64,000 nucleotides of DNA from Deuterostichococcus epilithicus. Its lineage: Eukaryota > Chlorophyta > Trebouxiophyceae > Prasiolales > Stichococcaceae. The stretch lies in the NCBI GenBank assembly GCA_033439295.1, contig JAVTLE010000015.1:2232001-2296000 (forward strand), written 5' to 3'. The translations under genes and the position numbers were made by a program. The notes beneath the pieces were generated by a model that saw only the letters and a program-made list of their open reading frames with translations, ran no database searches and was not told the origin of the DNA. Shown here piece after piece: positions 25,021 through 36,233 of the stretch (positions are counted from its first letter, which is position 1; the number at the start of each line of letters is the position of its first letter).

Positions 25021-25625
25021 TATGTAAGTGTGAGCTTGATCTTTGCAGCGAGTCTGCTCCTCGCTCCTCGTTAGGAAAGGGAAGCGGCTGTCGGCAGCTC
25101 GAGAGAACGCTTTGGCCCTTCGTCTCCGCCGTCCAAAGCGTCCCAGAGGGAGCCGAGAAGCGGACAAACTTCTCCTCGACAACCTTGCTTGGCCCGCGGC
25201 AACTGCTGGACGGCGTGGATACTTCTCCAACAGAGGACATCTGAAGTGCTTGATCCCGCCTGGCTCTCAGGCGAGTGCTGTTCGGCGGAACTGTCAAAGC
25301 GGTCCGACTTGTCCCCACTACAGATTTCCCATGGGAAGGGAGTGCTGGCAAACTTATGAGTGCACCAGCGGCTTCTACGCCAAGGCTCCCCGTATTCCTC
25401 AGTTGACACAATTCCGAAGCCCGGTGGTGCTCCGTGCGCCATCGCACGGGGCCGCGCCCTCCCGGTGCTGGAGGGCCCCAGCTCGCTTGGATGAATCAAC
25501 CACCCTCGTCTCTAGGCCGCAGCTCAGTACGGCGACCGATGTGGTTGCCCTCGATGAGCCAGCAACATTTTGTGCTGAAGTAACACACTCTGGATTATTC
25601 TGAGGCATCTTTACAGCTGCATTGT
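25020..25625. other. Unassigned segment with open frames on both strands
   Basis: Less GC-rich than its surroundings. It has a 186-codon frame on + (25043-25603) and 163- and 142-codon frames on - (25447-24956 and 25499-25071). None resembles a family I know, and none shows neighbours' typical splice pattern. It could be a single-exon orphan, a UTR or a decayed insertion. Confidence 0.35.
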
Positions 25626-25832
25626 AGCCAATGCAGCTGAGCGGTGGTGCAGCGGCACCACCGCCCAGATTGCACCCCCTGGACTGCACATGCAGCCTGC
25701 GCGGTGCAGTCCACTCATATCACGTGAGCAGCTGCCTCCGGAACTACCGCATAGCACTGACCGGTTGCGGTGTGTCCTGCAGGCCACTTCGACGCCTCAC
25801 ATTGCCGCCAACCCAGGCCCGCGCGCTCTGCC

Positions 25833-27682
25833 ATGGTTGGCAAACGGCCGCGCCGGGCCAAGCTCGTCACACCGGCCGAATCCAACTATTCTTCAGAGTC
25901 TGAGGATTTGTCACGCACCAGAAAGCCAGCAGCAGATCCCAGGACGCTCAAGGGCAGATTCAGCGGACGGCTCAAACGCAAGGCTGACGAGACCGCGCTG
26001 GCCACCGAGTGCAGGTGCTTTCATGCTGAGGCTTGCACCTATAAAAGACTGCGCCTAGGGCACAATAACCTTTAAAATTTCTCAACGTGCGACTCTTGTT
26101 GCGCACGCATAGATGCTGGCAGCATCAGGCCCCGCCTCGCCGCGACACCTCCTCGTTTCCTTGTGCCCGCGCCAGCCGCCCACCGCCAGCATTGCACCGG
26201 CATGCTGTTCGAGAGCTGTCAACTCGCCTGCACGGCTTCTCACGGCTTGCACTCCGGCTTCCTGCAGGCTGCTGGGGCCGCTGCTTGGCGGCACACCCGA
26301 CGGATCCGGCGGCGACGCGGCGCTGAGCACGCTGTCCAGCATCGTGCGGGCCATTGCCGCGGGCGATGTGCGACGCCACCTGCAGCGGACCTGCAACCAG
26401 GCGCGTGTGTCTAAAGGACTCATGCCATGGTTTCGCGTCATATTCACTCTGAGGCCATGCTCGGCATGCCTGATAGCTGTGGCGTGATGGATGTGCATCG
26501 CGCGAGGGCCTGGCGTGACCTCAGTCATCTGACATGTCACCGTGCCACCGCAGGGCGTGGCGCAGCAGCAGCAGCCGGCGGATTCGCCGTCGATCGACCA
26601 GCCGACGAGCGCCGGCTGGCAGCCGCTTCCGGCGCCGTACCGCCAGCAGCTGCCACAGCCAGCATTGTTGTGCGGCCTGCCGCTGCCTGTGTCGCTGCAG
26701 CAGCAGGCGCAGCAGCAGCAGCACCCGCTCGCCTACAATCCCTACAGCAGGTCCGCTCACCTGACGGCAAGCGCCTTCGAGCCAGGGCTGGGCCCCGTGC
26801 AATTTTTGGATCCATCACTCCAGGGTGATTTGGCAGGTTACTGCAGGGTGCCTCGACACTTCCCAACATGGATACGTTTCTCGAGTGCAAGGCCGTCTTG
26901 ACGCCAAACCATCAGTGCCAAAAATAAGTGCTTGCCCATCGGAGCCCGAACGTCAGCTGCTCGAAAAGCCGAGTGTAATGCGGTTGGAGGTTTGCAGGCC
27001 TTCGGAGGCGACACCAGGGCAGCAGCCGGCGCTCGTGCTGACATCAGCGGCAGTGACGCATCAGCCGTCGCGGGAGTTGCCACGCCAGTGCGCCGACAGC
27101 ATGCCATCAGTAGCGTTCCAGCAGCAGCGGCGGCAGCAACGATTGCGTTTGCAGTCTTCAGCCAGCCTGCCGCTCGAGGCGCTGCCGCCTCCCGATGATC
27201 TGGCGGCACTGGCGGCAATCACCACCAGCCACCCATTGCAGCCGCCGCAGCAGCAGGCACTTCAAAGCGAGGGTCACTTGTGCGAGCAGCAGCAGAGGTT
27301 CCATGAGCATCTGGTGCAGCAGGGCCAGCTGCAGCAGCAGCAAGCTCTCTACGGCTATGGCAGCAGTGGCGGTGGCGGCACACATGATGGCGTCCGCCCC
27401 AACAACAGCCCTGGCGATGGCAGCCACGACTCTCGCGGCCCCCACCAACAGCAGTATTTCCTGCTGCCGCCATCTCAGGCGCCGCTGCCGCTACCGGCAC
27501 AACGGCAGCAGGACCCGCCGCCGCACGCCAATACCTCTTTGACGGACATGGCGCAACTGAGGCAGTCGGGTAAGCAGCTGCCGCTGCGGCTGAAGGCGGC
27601 CCCGGCAGCGCAGCATCAGGCGCCCCTGCAGCACGCCCTGAGTGGGTCCTTGGACTCAGATGTGCTTTTTTGCCCGCTATGA
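25833..27682 (+). CDS. Glutamine/proline-rich protein of unknown function
   Basis: Not recognised. The start at 25833 (context gccATGGTT) opens a basic, Ser-rich N-terminus, MVGKRPRRAKLVTP then SNYSSESEDL, that looks nuclear. Likely exons are 25833-26014, 26268-26400, 26554 to about 26750 or 26823, and a long last exon ending at the TGA 27680-27682. The second exon encodes a short predicted helical stretch (LSTLSSIVRAIAAGDVRRHL), the only part that looks folded. The rest is low complexity with runs of Gln, Pro, Ser and Gly, such as AQQQQP and QQQAQQQQ. The intron after 26400 would need a GC donor (CAG|GCGCGT). Composition fits a transcriptional co-regulator or RNP protein, but that is only inference. 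Confidence 0.55.
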
Positions 27683-28059
27683 GGTGGTGCCGGCCGGCGG
27701 CCACATGCGGCTCCCCGTTTTGGGACACTCAGGCTTACGCGTGCGATCCTCACAGATACGTGCACAGTCGATGAGACTTTTGCGCAAATATAATTAGCCT
27801 TTCGATCTTGATGATGTATTGGGTGCGGCCAAGTGCAGGCTGACATTTGGGGTCTAGCTCACTTTCGGAAGCCGGACCTCAGCACTGAAGCGCCGCCAAC
27901 ATGTTACGGACATCCAAAACCATTCCGGAATCACAAAATTCAAACGGCTCACTTGCACCATTAGGGATGCAAGTCTCCCGGCAACAAGTTGACAGATCTG
28001 CACGCAGAGGCACCAAACCGAGAATACGAACTTTCTCCTCAATCCCACAGACAGCACCC
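27683..28059. other. Tail-to-tail spacer
   Basis: Lies between the Gln-rich gene (+) and the FKBP gene (-). No coding signal seen. Confidence 0.5.
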
Positions 28060-29750
28060 TCACGACCGAATCCTGACGAGCTGCACCTCGAAGACCAGCG
28101 GCTCCGATTTGTGGTTGATCAGCTGCCGCTTGGTCGCAAAGCCCGGCGGCTGCGGCTCCAGGCTGTCGCTGACATAGCCCAAGTTGGGCGGGATGAAGGC
28201 GCGCCGCTTGCCGGCTGGCTGCATGCCCTCCAGCACCTCCTCCAGCCCCGCAATGTTGCGGCCGTCACCCTGCGCGGGTCAAGCAGCAGATATGCTTAAC
28301 GTTCCGACGGCAACAACTCGACGCGACCCGGTGCCACAGAGATTTATGGCTGTCGCCCTGCGAAGGCAAAGGCGGCAGCGGGCCTTTGTATCCGGGCGGC
28401 GGTCCTCGTGACACCCGCATGGAGCACTTTCACAACAGCAGGAACCATTCGTGCTCTGTCGGTGATCACTGTGTGGGCGATGGTGCGTGGCAGCGCGCCA
28501 CCGCGCAGGGTGAAGGCACATTGATGCCATGAACGGCTCAGAGATGTTGGTGACACGACTTCGAAAACCGTGCGAAACTGAGGGCACAAAAAGGCCCTCA
28601 CCAGCGTGAGGAGGATGGGGCCGGTCGGCACATCCCGCGGCTGGAAGCTGACCTGCGTGAATGGAGCGGATGTTTCACATTATCCCTCTCAAGACATTCT
28701 GTGGCAGCGGGACCAGGTCACTGCCGGATGCGGGCCACACAAGGGCCACAAGGGTGAGCGCAGTGCAACAGTTCCGGGCGACCCAGCGAGCAAGCATCTG
28801 CTGTGCTGGTCCCTAGCCCAGGAGCACACATTCTCAGGCCTGCATCAGTGACAAGGAGCCGACGCGGACGCGCATTCACCCCTTCAACGGTGCTGTAGAT
28901 GAAATAGCCGTTTGCTCGCCTCAGCACGTACTCGATCAGCACCCTGTACCGATTTTCCACGGTTTTCAATTTTGGAAGCAACTGAAATGCCAACAGATTT
29001 CTGGAGTTCTTGTCTTCTTGCAAGCGCACATTTGATTTCTGGACATCTTCTGCGAGGTTCTCTGATCAGCCAGACAGTGCAGCAAGCCAGTGCAGTCCGC
29101 TGTGCGCGCCTGTCTCCCTGCATTGCCGCCGCGCCGGAGCCGACACGAAGCTCCTGGATCCTCACGCCACTGGGCATTTGTATGAACCTGCGCACCACTG
29201 CCGCGCCTCAGTCGCAAGCGCCGCACCAGTTGGTCCGTCCTCGCCCGCTCTCAGGAAGACATGAGATGGAGCAAGACCTGGGAGCCGAATCGTCCTCTGC
29301 GGCTGCCAGGCCCGGCGACGTCCAGTCCCCGCCGGCGCCCTTGCCGGGCGGCTTGGCCCCGGCGGGCCGGGCTGCTGCCTGCACACCAATCGCCGCCGCG
29401 GCCGCCATTATTGCCCGGCGCGAGACGTCTGCTGTTGCCTGCTGATCATTCTGGCGCTGATGCTGTGCCGCGGAGGAAACACCGAGGCTAGCGCTGGTAT
29501 CTTCAGCCGCCTGGTGGCTCTGTGAGCTGCTTGACGCCTGCCGCCCAGTGCGCTGACAGCTGGCACCGGATGACCGTGCTGTAGCAGTGTCAGGGTGGTG
29601 CGAGATCTGCCACGACGCGTTGCTGAATGGTTTGAATGGTGCGCTTCTGCGCTGCAAGCGCTGCGTAAGTGCAATCGCCGAGCGTCTCGGCCGGCATAAG
29701 CACCGGGCGGATGCAGAGGAGCAATACGCCTGCATGTGCGCCGAGGTCAT
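28060..29750 (-). CDS. FKBP-type peptidyl-prolyl isomerase-like protein, thylakoid lumen
   Basis: Immunophilin-like protein predicted in the thylakoid lumen. Five exons (minus): 29750-29278, 29187-29110, 28943-28880, 28652-28602, 28269-28060; 876 nt, 291 aa, phases consistent. Residues 1 to about 130 form a two-part leader: a Ser/Arg/Ala-rich transit peptide, then SRRAIMAAAAAIGVQAA, a twin-arginine (Tat) lumenal signal. The FKBP domain follows: LPSGVRI-like MPSGVRIQEL, GD, VLIEYVLRRANGYFIYST, VSFQPRDVPTGP, GLEEVLEGMQPAGKRRAFIPPNLGYV, ending PLVFEVQLVRIRS. The Tyr of LGY is kept, but the FD pair that lines the FKBP12 active site is replaced by FIYST, so isomerase activity may be weak or lost. 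The intron after 29110 needs a GC donor (CAG|GCGCGC). The weak donor after exon 1 (GTCTTG) is the least certain junction. Confidence 0.88.
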
Positions 29751-30385
29751 CTACACACTAAGCTACGGGATTGTTGTTGCGCACGACGCGACTGCAACCT
29801 GCTGCACCAGGTCGAAGTGCGGACGTTTGCAATTTCGACACCCCCGTCTCTGGCGCCTCTGCTCCCCTTGGTCTCGGAACGGCACGTGCGGGAACTCCGC
29901 GCTCCTCGCGGGTTGCTTCCACACAATCGCCGACGCCTCTCAAAAACGCTGTACAGAGACATCGTTGCGCCCCTTGCGAACTTTCACATCCAACGAGGTG
30001 AGGCAGAAGCGCATGAGTTCGTGCTGTACTCAGCTTCATCCAAGCGGCCTCTCAACGTCTCTTCGGCATAAGGCACCATGCAAATGTCGCGTGACATTGC
30101 ATTCCTCCAGTACGCACCGAGCGGCCGCCTTCTTCGTTGCGCATTGCGCACATGTGACCGCCGAATCGTCCGCCGAACCTGCATGTGCATCAAGCGCTCG
30201 TCAGATGCAAGGTCTCGTTGACTGGCTCGCTGCATCGATAATGGCATGGCATGTCCTCGCAGTTCATCGCGTGCACGGCACAGTCCTCCACCATGGCTCT
30301 GGCATTGGCGGGAGGTATGTGTACAAGCGCCTCCATGTTCTGTCGGGAACGAATGCAGTAGGCTGACCGCTGCTGTGATCCCAAA
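29751..30385. promoter_or_regulatory. Divergent FKBP/sHSP intergenic region
   Basis: About 600 bp between the FKBP start (-) and the first recognised sHSP exon (+). It should hold both promoters and the missing sHSP first exon. One heat-shock-element-like dimer, cGAActTTCa, is at 29977-29986. A single dimer is weak evidence. Confidence 0.35.
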
Positions 30386-30387
30386 AG

Positions 30388-31848
30388 TTGCTTGATGAGC
30401 TGCAGCAAGAGTGTCACCAGGTTTTGTTGCGGGACTGCACAGGCGACGTCTTCAACGACCCCTTCTTCAGGTGATGAGCTGCACCGCCACCATGATGATG
30501 TGCGCATGCGTGCTGACAGCAAATGACAATGCGATGGATGACACCTATCGCGATTATGTGGCTAGCAGGTTCATCCTCTGTCCTGATGCTCAGTCTTGCC
30601 TTCCAGAATCGTGCGACAGTCAGATAAGACACCACCTGCCGCCATCGCAGCGCGTTCTTCGACCAGGCTACCAGCGGCGGCGGCGGCCGCTCGCAGCAGG
30701 ACGGCCGGATGATACACATTGACCTGGCAGAGAAGGACAAGGAGTACCAGATCTACGCAGACATTCCGGGAGTCAAAAAGGACTCCATCAAGCTGAAGGT
30801 AGAGCTATTGATCCGATAGAATCAAGCATGCGGGCACTCAGCACACCGAGCACAGACCTGTCAGTGGACACATGCTGCAGAGGAGGAATAATGGGAACAC
30901 CCATACATGCATACCCCCGCCTGCTGAAGCCATGCTGTCGTACCTGCGAATGGTACAGGTGGACGGTGATGTGCTCACCATATGTGTCGAGGAGCCAGAG
31001 GTGCGTGAGAACACAGCTGGTGCACACAGAAGACAGTGCAACGCGCCTGAAGTCATGCCGCGCACCAGTGCTGAAGTATGCGGTGATATGGTGGCGCAGG
31101 TCGGGCCTGAGGAGGCGAGTGGCGACATGATGCCAGGCAGTGTGCATAATCGGCATCACGATGGTGTAGACTTGCGAAATATTGCAGAAATTTGCCATGC
31201 ACGATGCCTGCACTGCTGATACACATTAGTTGCCTCATTGAGTGCTAGTTGTTCATCTGATGCTCGTCCTGTTCATGTGTCGGCAGGGCGTCAAGCTCGT
31301 GCGCCGCGAGCGCGCCAGAAAGTGCGCCCATGCATCCGCTCGTTCACGGGCACTGCCTGACGAGAAGATGAGCGCAGCAGCATGCATGATGAAGTGACAT
31401 CGACCCGCTGTTGTGCGTCAGCGAGTGAGAGCACGCTGAGGACTTGCATGCACTTCACCCATCGGCAGGGACGTCGAAATCGAATAGTGACGGGCAATCG
31501 CTGCAACTGCCACAAAATGGCGCCGCAGGTATGCGCCCCGCAGCATCCGCCTCAGCCGCCAGGCGGACCTGACCAAGATCAACGCCACCTACGACAATGG
31601 CGTCCTGAAAATATCGATCCCCAAGAAGGAGGCAAGCCTTCGCCCAGCTTGCCGCCTGCCACTTTTCTGCTGTTGCGAGCACATCATGATTGGCAAGCCG
31701 CCGCCAGGGGGCGGCCATAGACCTCTGTGTTAGATCCAGCCTTTGCATGGTTGTCAAATGAGTTTGTCCCGGTAATGGCATCTCATTACAGTTTTGTGTC
31801 TTCGGAAAGATGCAGGAGATGCAGCCGCGCGAGATCTCGGTCCAGTGA
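30388..31848 (+). CDS. Small heat shock protein (HSP20 / alpha-crystallin domain)
   Basis: ATP-independent holdase chaperone. Supported exons: about 30388-30470, 30651-30798, 30959-31000, 31287-31321, 31529-31631, 31816-31848; the start-codon exon upstream is not resolved. The alpha-crystallin domain reads IDLAEKDKEYQIYADIPGVKKDSIKL, VDGDVLTICVEEPE, GVKLVRRERARK, then YAPRSIRLSRQADLTKINATYDNGVLKISIPKKE, as in class I algal and plant sHSPs. Splicing the GC-donor intron 31632-31815 (GAG|GCAAGC ... GCAG) adds EMQPREISVQ and a stop at 31846. This restores the I-x-V C-terminal anchor that sHSPs use for oligomer assembly. Reading through instead gives an unrelated tail ending near 31732. Confidence 0.9.
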
Positions 31849-32225
31849 CGTCAGCCATCGCTGCTGTCATCGCCTGACGATGATGAGGTCAAAAGAGTCG
31901 CCGAAGCAAACTTGCGCTGCCAGTGGCTAGCACAGGCATTGCTTTATAGCGCAATAGGGCATGCTGAACGAGTCCCAAGGTAGACTACGTCGAGTCATTG
32001 ACGCGCTGCCGCACAAAACTCGACCAATAGACCAAGCTTGCATGCGCAGGACCCTCCGGAGTGTCGCTAAGTTGGAGTTGTCGAAACTACATCCCGTAAA
32101 TAAAGAGCTGCGACTCGCCGCTGCATGCATCCTTGCTTGGGGTGTACGTTGCCCAGCACAAGCAGCTGCAGCACTCTTCTCCCTTTGCGACTTTGCGTCC
32201 ATGCCAAATCCCACCTCATTAAGCT
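31849..32225. other. Tail-to-tail spacer
   Basis: Between the sHSP (+) and the ubiquitin-like protein (-). AT-richer, no coding signal seen. Confidence 0.5.
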
Positions 32226-33050
32226 TCATATGCATGGCACCAGCTTGCCATCCAAGAACATCTTTCCAGGCTCCTCTGGGTTCACTGTGAACCCTGTCAC
32301 CTGCAAAGATTGCGAGTAGGGTCTGTTGCCGACTGCGCACTTCCCGTCCAACTTGCTGATAACGCGCACAGTGGAGCCATCGAGCAGCTGCTGCTGTGCG
32401 GCACAGGCTGCCGACGCAAAATTACGTCAACAGAGGCAGGGGCAACAACATTCAACATCACGTCTGCCACGGCACTGGCTCACAACGATCTTCTGCAGCC
32501 GCTGTCGCATCAGCAAACTGACAGTGCTCCATTCCGTGATGAGCTGCGGAACTCAGCCTCCCCTGCCGCGCAGCCCACCTGGACAATCCAAGGCTCGCAG
32601 ATGCCATAGTCTCGCAGAGCACTGTTATTGCGGCAGCGCTCCCCCATAAACACCAGCTCTTGGTCCTCAGGCCGCAGACTGTACTTGCCGCTGGTATAGC
32701 CCGCCTCCGCGATCTGCAGCCCCAAATTGGACATGTGGGTAATGGTGCAGTCCTTTGAACCAGCACTGTCTATATGTTTGTTCTGGTAGGTTCTGGCTCC
32801 GCTACCTGAAGCACCGGATCAGCTTCGTATCTTAGGATGCCGTGACTCCTGCTGCAGCGCCCCGGTGGTCAGGGCAGGTGAACTATGACTCAGTCGGACA
32901 GAGACTTTGATCTCAGACCCTACAGATAGAAATATTGAAATGTACTACCTGATGTTTGATCGATTTCACGGTTGTGCCTGTTTCGCACTCCAGCAACTCG
33001 AAGTGCGCCTCCGCAGCAGCTGAAATACGGATCTGAACCAATATTTGCAC
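32226..33050 (-). CDS. Ubiquitin-like-domain protein, 5' end unresolved
   Basis: Three exons (minus) with matching phase: 33050-32949, 32713-32579, 32393-32226; about 134 residues after an unplaced start. The first two exons make a ubiquitin-like beta-grasp: VQILVQIRI (strand 1), HFELLECETGTTVKSIKHQIAE (strand 2 and helix), LRPEDQELVFMGERCRNNSALRDYGI (the ubiquitin-like 'P-x-x-Q-L-x-F-x-G' and 'L-x-D-Y-x-I' pattern). The third exon adds LLDGSTVRVISKLDGK...VTGFTVNPEEPGKMFLDGKLVPCI and a stop at 32228-32226. No C-terminal Gly-Gly is seen, so conjugation is unlikely. Specific family unknown. Confidence 0.65.
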
Positions 33051-33881
33051 CTGCAGGCATAGGAAAGCATGACATGTAGATCCCGTGAAGCAACAAGATC
33101 TGCTCATTGATAGCGCTTTCGTCGATGCAAGCTACTGGCTTGCAGTGAAGCAGCGCACCATCTGGCTTCACATCACACCACGCAAATCCTTCTGCCAAGA
33201 ATACCAAGTACACAATGTGGGAGCGTCGGAACACAAAAGATTTCTCGCGGTCTCTTTCTGGCGCATAATATCTCAGCCTTCGCTGCGACCTCCCAGCTTC
33301 TACGCTCCAAACCCTCTTGGAGCTGTCAACAGGCACGTGACTGCTGAACAGGATGACCGGCTGCATGACGGCTGCTGGCGCCAGTGACCTCACAACGTCG
33401 TCAGAAAGAAGGCCGGAGCTTTGGTTGATCCACCGTGTGTCCAGGGCATGTGGCACCACCAGGAGAGCTGTCTGTGTCGTGTGAGTCCCCTTCAGTGGAC
33501 AGCGCAGCGCTCAGCTTTTGCACTGCAGCAGGATGGCAGTCGCAACGTGCCACACGTCGTGGCGTGGCGTACTGCCTGCACACGCACCAGCGCAAGGTAG
33601 GGGGCCGGCACGCCGCAGCGGCCGGCCTGGCCGCTTCCACTGCCGCGCCGACGCAGCCACACGCAGCCTGGAACAGGCTGTGCGGGTGCGTCATGCCTGC
33701 ACGGTGACTCTGGACATCCCCATAGCTGCAGCAAGGCGTACGACAGCTCTGTGGTGATTCCGCGGCGGCTCCTTGAGCGTGCTGTTGCGCACTGCAAGTC
33801 AAATATGACATGCCACAGCAAAGAGTAGTGCATGCTGTAGATGATGTTGCATCTGAAGCGGGATCACTACGGCACTGGCAG
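33051..33881. other. Divergent region holding unresolved 5' exons of two genes
   Basis: The first exons of the ubiquitin-like gene (-) and of the DUF1997-like gene (+) should be here. A + segment ending at a GTAGGG donor after 33596 would join in phase to 33882, but it has no ATG in frame, so I leave it unassigned. Confidence 0.4.
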
Positions 33882-36233
33882 GTTCTGAATAAGGTCATCG
33901 GCATCGCCAGCAGCCCCAAGAACAGGAAGAAGGTCGACAGTGAGCAGAAGGCGGCAAAGCCGGCGAAGGTGCGCCTGAGGGCTGCCGCAAGGGCATCCCA
34001 CTCCATATCGCCGCCGTTGCATCAAGTGTTGTCTGCCTACGTTGTCGCAGCGCCCGCTGCCAAGATGCTCCAGCGACCCCGAGGTCCGGATCAGGACACA
34101 TGCCGCAGCCTGCTGCATGCGGGCCTGCCGCACAAACAGGGTGTTGAGACCGCCATGCTCGCGGCACCGCGCAGCCGAAATGGGTGGCGTTCACGGGGAC
34201 GGGCTCTGCGAAGGTGGACGCGCCCGGCAGCGGCGCCCACGGCCGCGCGCTAGCGGATTACCTGGCCCTGCCCGTCTCGCAGTACAGCCTCCTGGACCCC
34301 AAGTTCGTGGAGCGGTGCGCAGTCCCTGCCAACGATTTGCTGAAAGCTGGCCGTGTTGGCGGATTGGATTGTCCAAAGCCCCGTAGTTGCAGAACAGGCG
34401 GCTGGACCCTCACTCCCTGGAGCGGTGCATAGGCCCCACTGTCGGCAGTGTGGCATACATATGAGTTTTAAGAGTGAGCATGCAGATACATCTTGGACAA
34501 GAGCTGCGCTGCCAACCTGTGCTGCAAGCGGTGCCAGGCCGGCAGGGCAGCAGAACCAGGGTTTCATGGATCTGACACGACCTGAATATGACAAGTGGCA
34601 CTCCGATGTGCAGGCTGGATGAGGAGTCGTTCCGCATCACGGTGCCACTTGACACTGTCACAGGTGCGGCACCCCAGCTGCTTCTGCACGTCCACGCCAG
34701 CAGCCTCGAGACATCAGCGGCGTAGAGTGCTCAAAGCAGGCTGCCTGGCACATCGCAGGCCGGCTTTGCCCTCTGGTTCTGCTGCAGCGCGCACTCGAGT
34801 CGCCCGCCAGTGGCCTGCCTACCGATCAACTGATGCCTGTCGCCTGCAGGCGTGCAGGTACGGCCGCAGGTGCTGGTGCGAGTTGCAGTGGACCCGGCTG
34901 CCGGCTCCGTCACCTTCTCCAGCGAGACAGCCACTCTGGGTGGGTCAGCCCTTCATTCCATGTCGCTGAATGACTCACGTCTCACATGTTTCCTTGGCCT
35001 CGACCCATCTGATGGATATACACTCTGTGCTCCAAAAGCGGCATTCGGTGCTGTTGAAATGCTGTGCCCACGTCACAATTCAAGCGCTCGCATCCGGAAA
35101 CTGAAATCACAGGTGACCCGGCATTGGACAAGGAGTTGGCGCTGCAGCTGCGTGCAACGCTCGGCGGCATCGCCGCCGGCGATCGCGGCGGCTTCCGCCG
35201 GCTGGCACGCTGGCGCCCGCCGGCCTGGGCGCCTCACCCTCAGCACGGCGCGGCGGCCGCCGCGCCGGAGGCGGCGGCGGCAGCAGAGGCTGCGGACGCA
35301 GCCGGCGGCGCAGAGCCAGCAGGCGGGGCAGAGTGTGAAGCGGACGGCCTGCACCTGAGCCCTGTGGCGGCTGATGATACAGCCACGGCAGCGGAGGACC
35401 CTCTGGCCTCTGCGGAGGCATTCCGACCGCTGCAGCCAGGTGACATCAAATCGTCAGCGGCGCTCATGGCAGGCGAGTCAGCCGGCGGGGCAGCAGCACA
35501 TGGCGGCAGCAGTGGTGCTGAGGCCGGCAGCAGCAGCAGCCGTGGCAGCGCGGCGGACGGCGGCAGCAACGGAGCCGTCGTTGATGTTGCAGTGGCAGTA
35601 GACGGCAGCGGCGCCGTAGTGCCGGTCCTGCTTGGCGATGCAGGCCCTGCAGCAGCTGCTGAGCAGAGTGGCGAAGGCGGCGTCACAGCGGAAGCCGCGG
35701 CAGGCGGTGAACCGCTCGCGGTGACCGAGTCGAACCCGCAGCAGCTGGCGGCAAGGGTGGACCTTAGAGTGTCGCTCAACGTGCCGCCCGTGCTACGTGT
35801 GGTGCCCGGACCGCTCCTGGGATACGCCGGTGGGTCCCTTCGCACCGCTCGGGCTGGGTTTAGGGTTTCCCTCGCCCTCAGAAGCGCCTAGACCTGTGCC
35901 CGCACGCCTGCAGCCAGATGTGCACCTGGGTTCAACATGCCCGGCTGCGCGAGCGATGATCAGTGCATGCGACGTGATCCCTCCGTGATCCCTGAAACAG
36001 AGCTACACTGCAGTGTGTATCCGTGCGCCGCCCAGCGCTTTCCGTAATTGTCTGCAGGCGGCCTCGTGCTAAAAGTGGCTCTCCAGGCGCTGCTCCCCAG
36101 CTTCCTGCAGCTGCTGGCTCAGGTGCACACACACGCGCAGTTGCTGTCTCACCATCACTTTTGTGGTTGTTGCATATCAGACCTGAGGCATGGGCCTGAA
36201 ATCGAGCGGCAGTCTGGCAGTAGCCAGACCTGA
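33882..36233 (+). CDS. DUF1997-family protein with long low-complexity insert, 5' end unresolved
   Basis: Exons: 33882-33968, 34175-34314, 34614-34663, 34850-34939, 35113-35829, 36058-36233; phases consistent, 419 residues after an unplaced start. The conserved parts match the DUF1997 pattern of cyanobacteria and plastids: LALPVSQYSLLDPKFVERLD, EESFRITVPL, GVQVRPQVLVRVAVDP, GDPALDKELA, and after a gap VDLRVSLNVPPVLRVVPGPLLGYAGG with LVLKVALQALLPSFLQLLAQ. Between GDPALDKELALQLR and VDLRVSLNVP sits an insert of about 190 residues rich in Ala, Gly, Ser, Glu and Asp (35180-35750), which the family normally lacks. Plastid location is inferred from the family. The last 36 codons may contain one more small intron. 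Confidence 0.75.

Noticed and set aside
26825-26846. A 22-nt intron in the Gln-rich gene
   Set aside because: It would satisfy phase, but 22 nt is too short for normal splicing. A 73-nt intron ending at 26823 is more likely, though unproven.
29977-29986. Heat-shock element as proof of sHSP promoter
   Set aside because: Only one GAAnnTTC dimer is present; functional elements usually have three or more units, and its distance to the unknown transcription start is not defined. Kept only as a hint.
31632-31732. Alternative C-terminus of the sHSP by read-through
   Set aside because: The tail is Cys-rich and unlike any sHSP. A GC-AG splice gives the expected I-x-V end. It remains possible as a retained-intron form.
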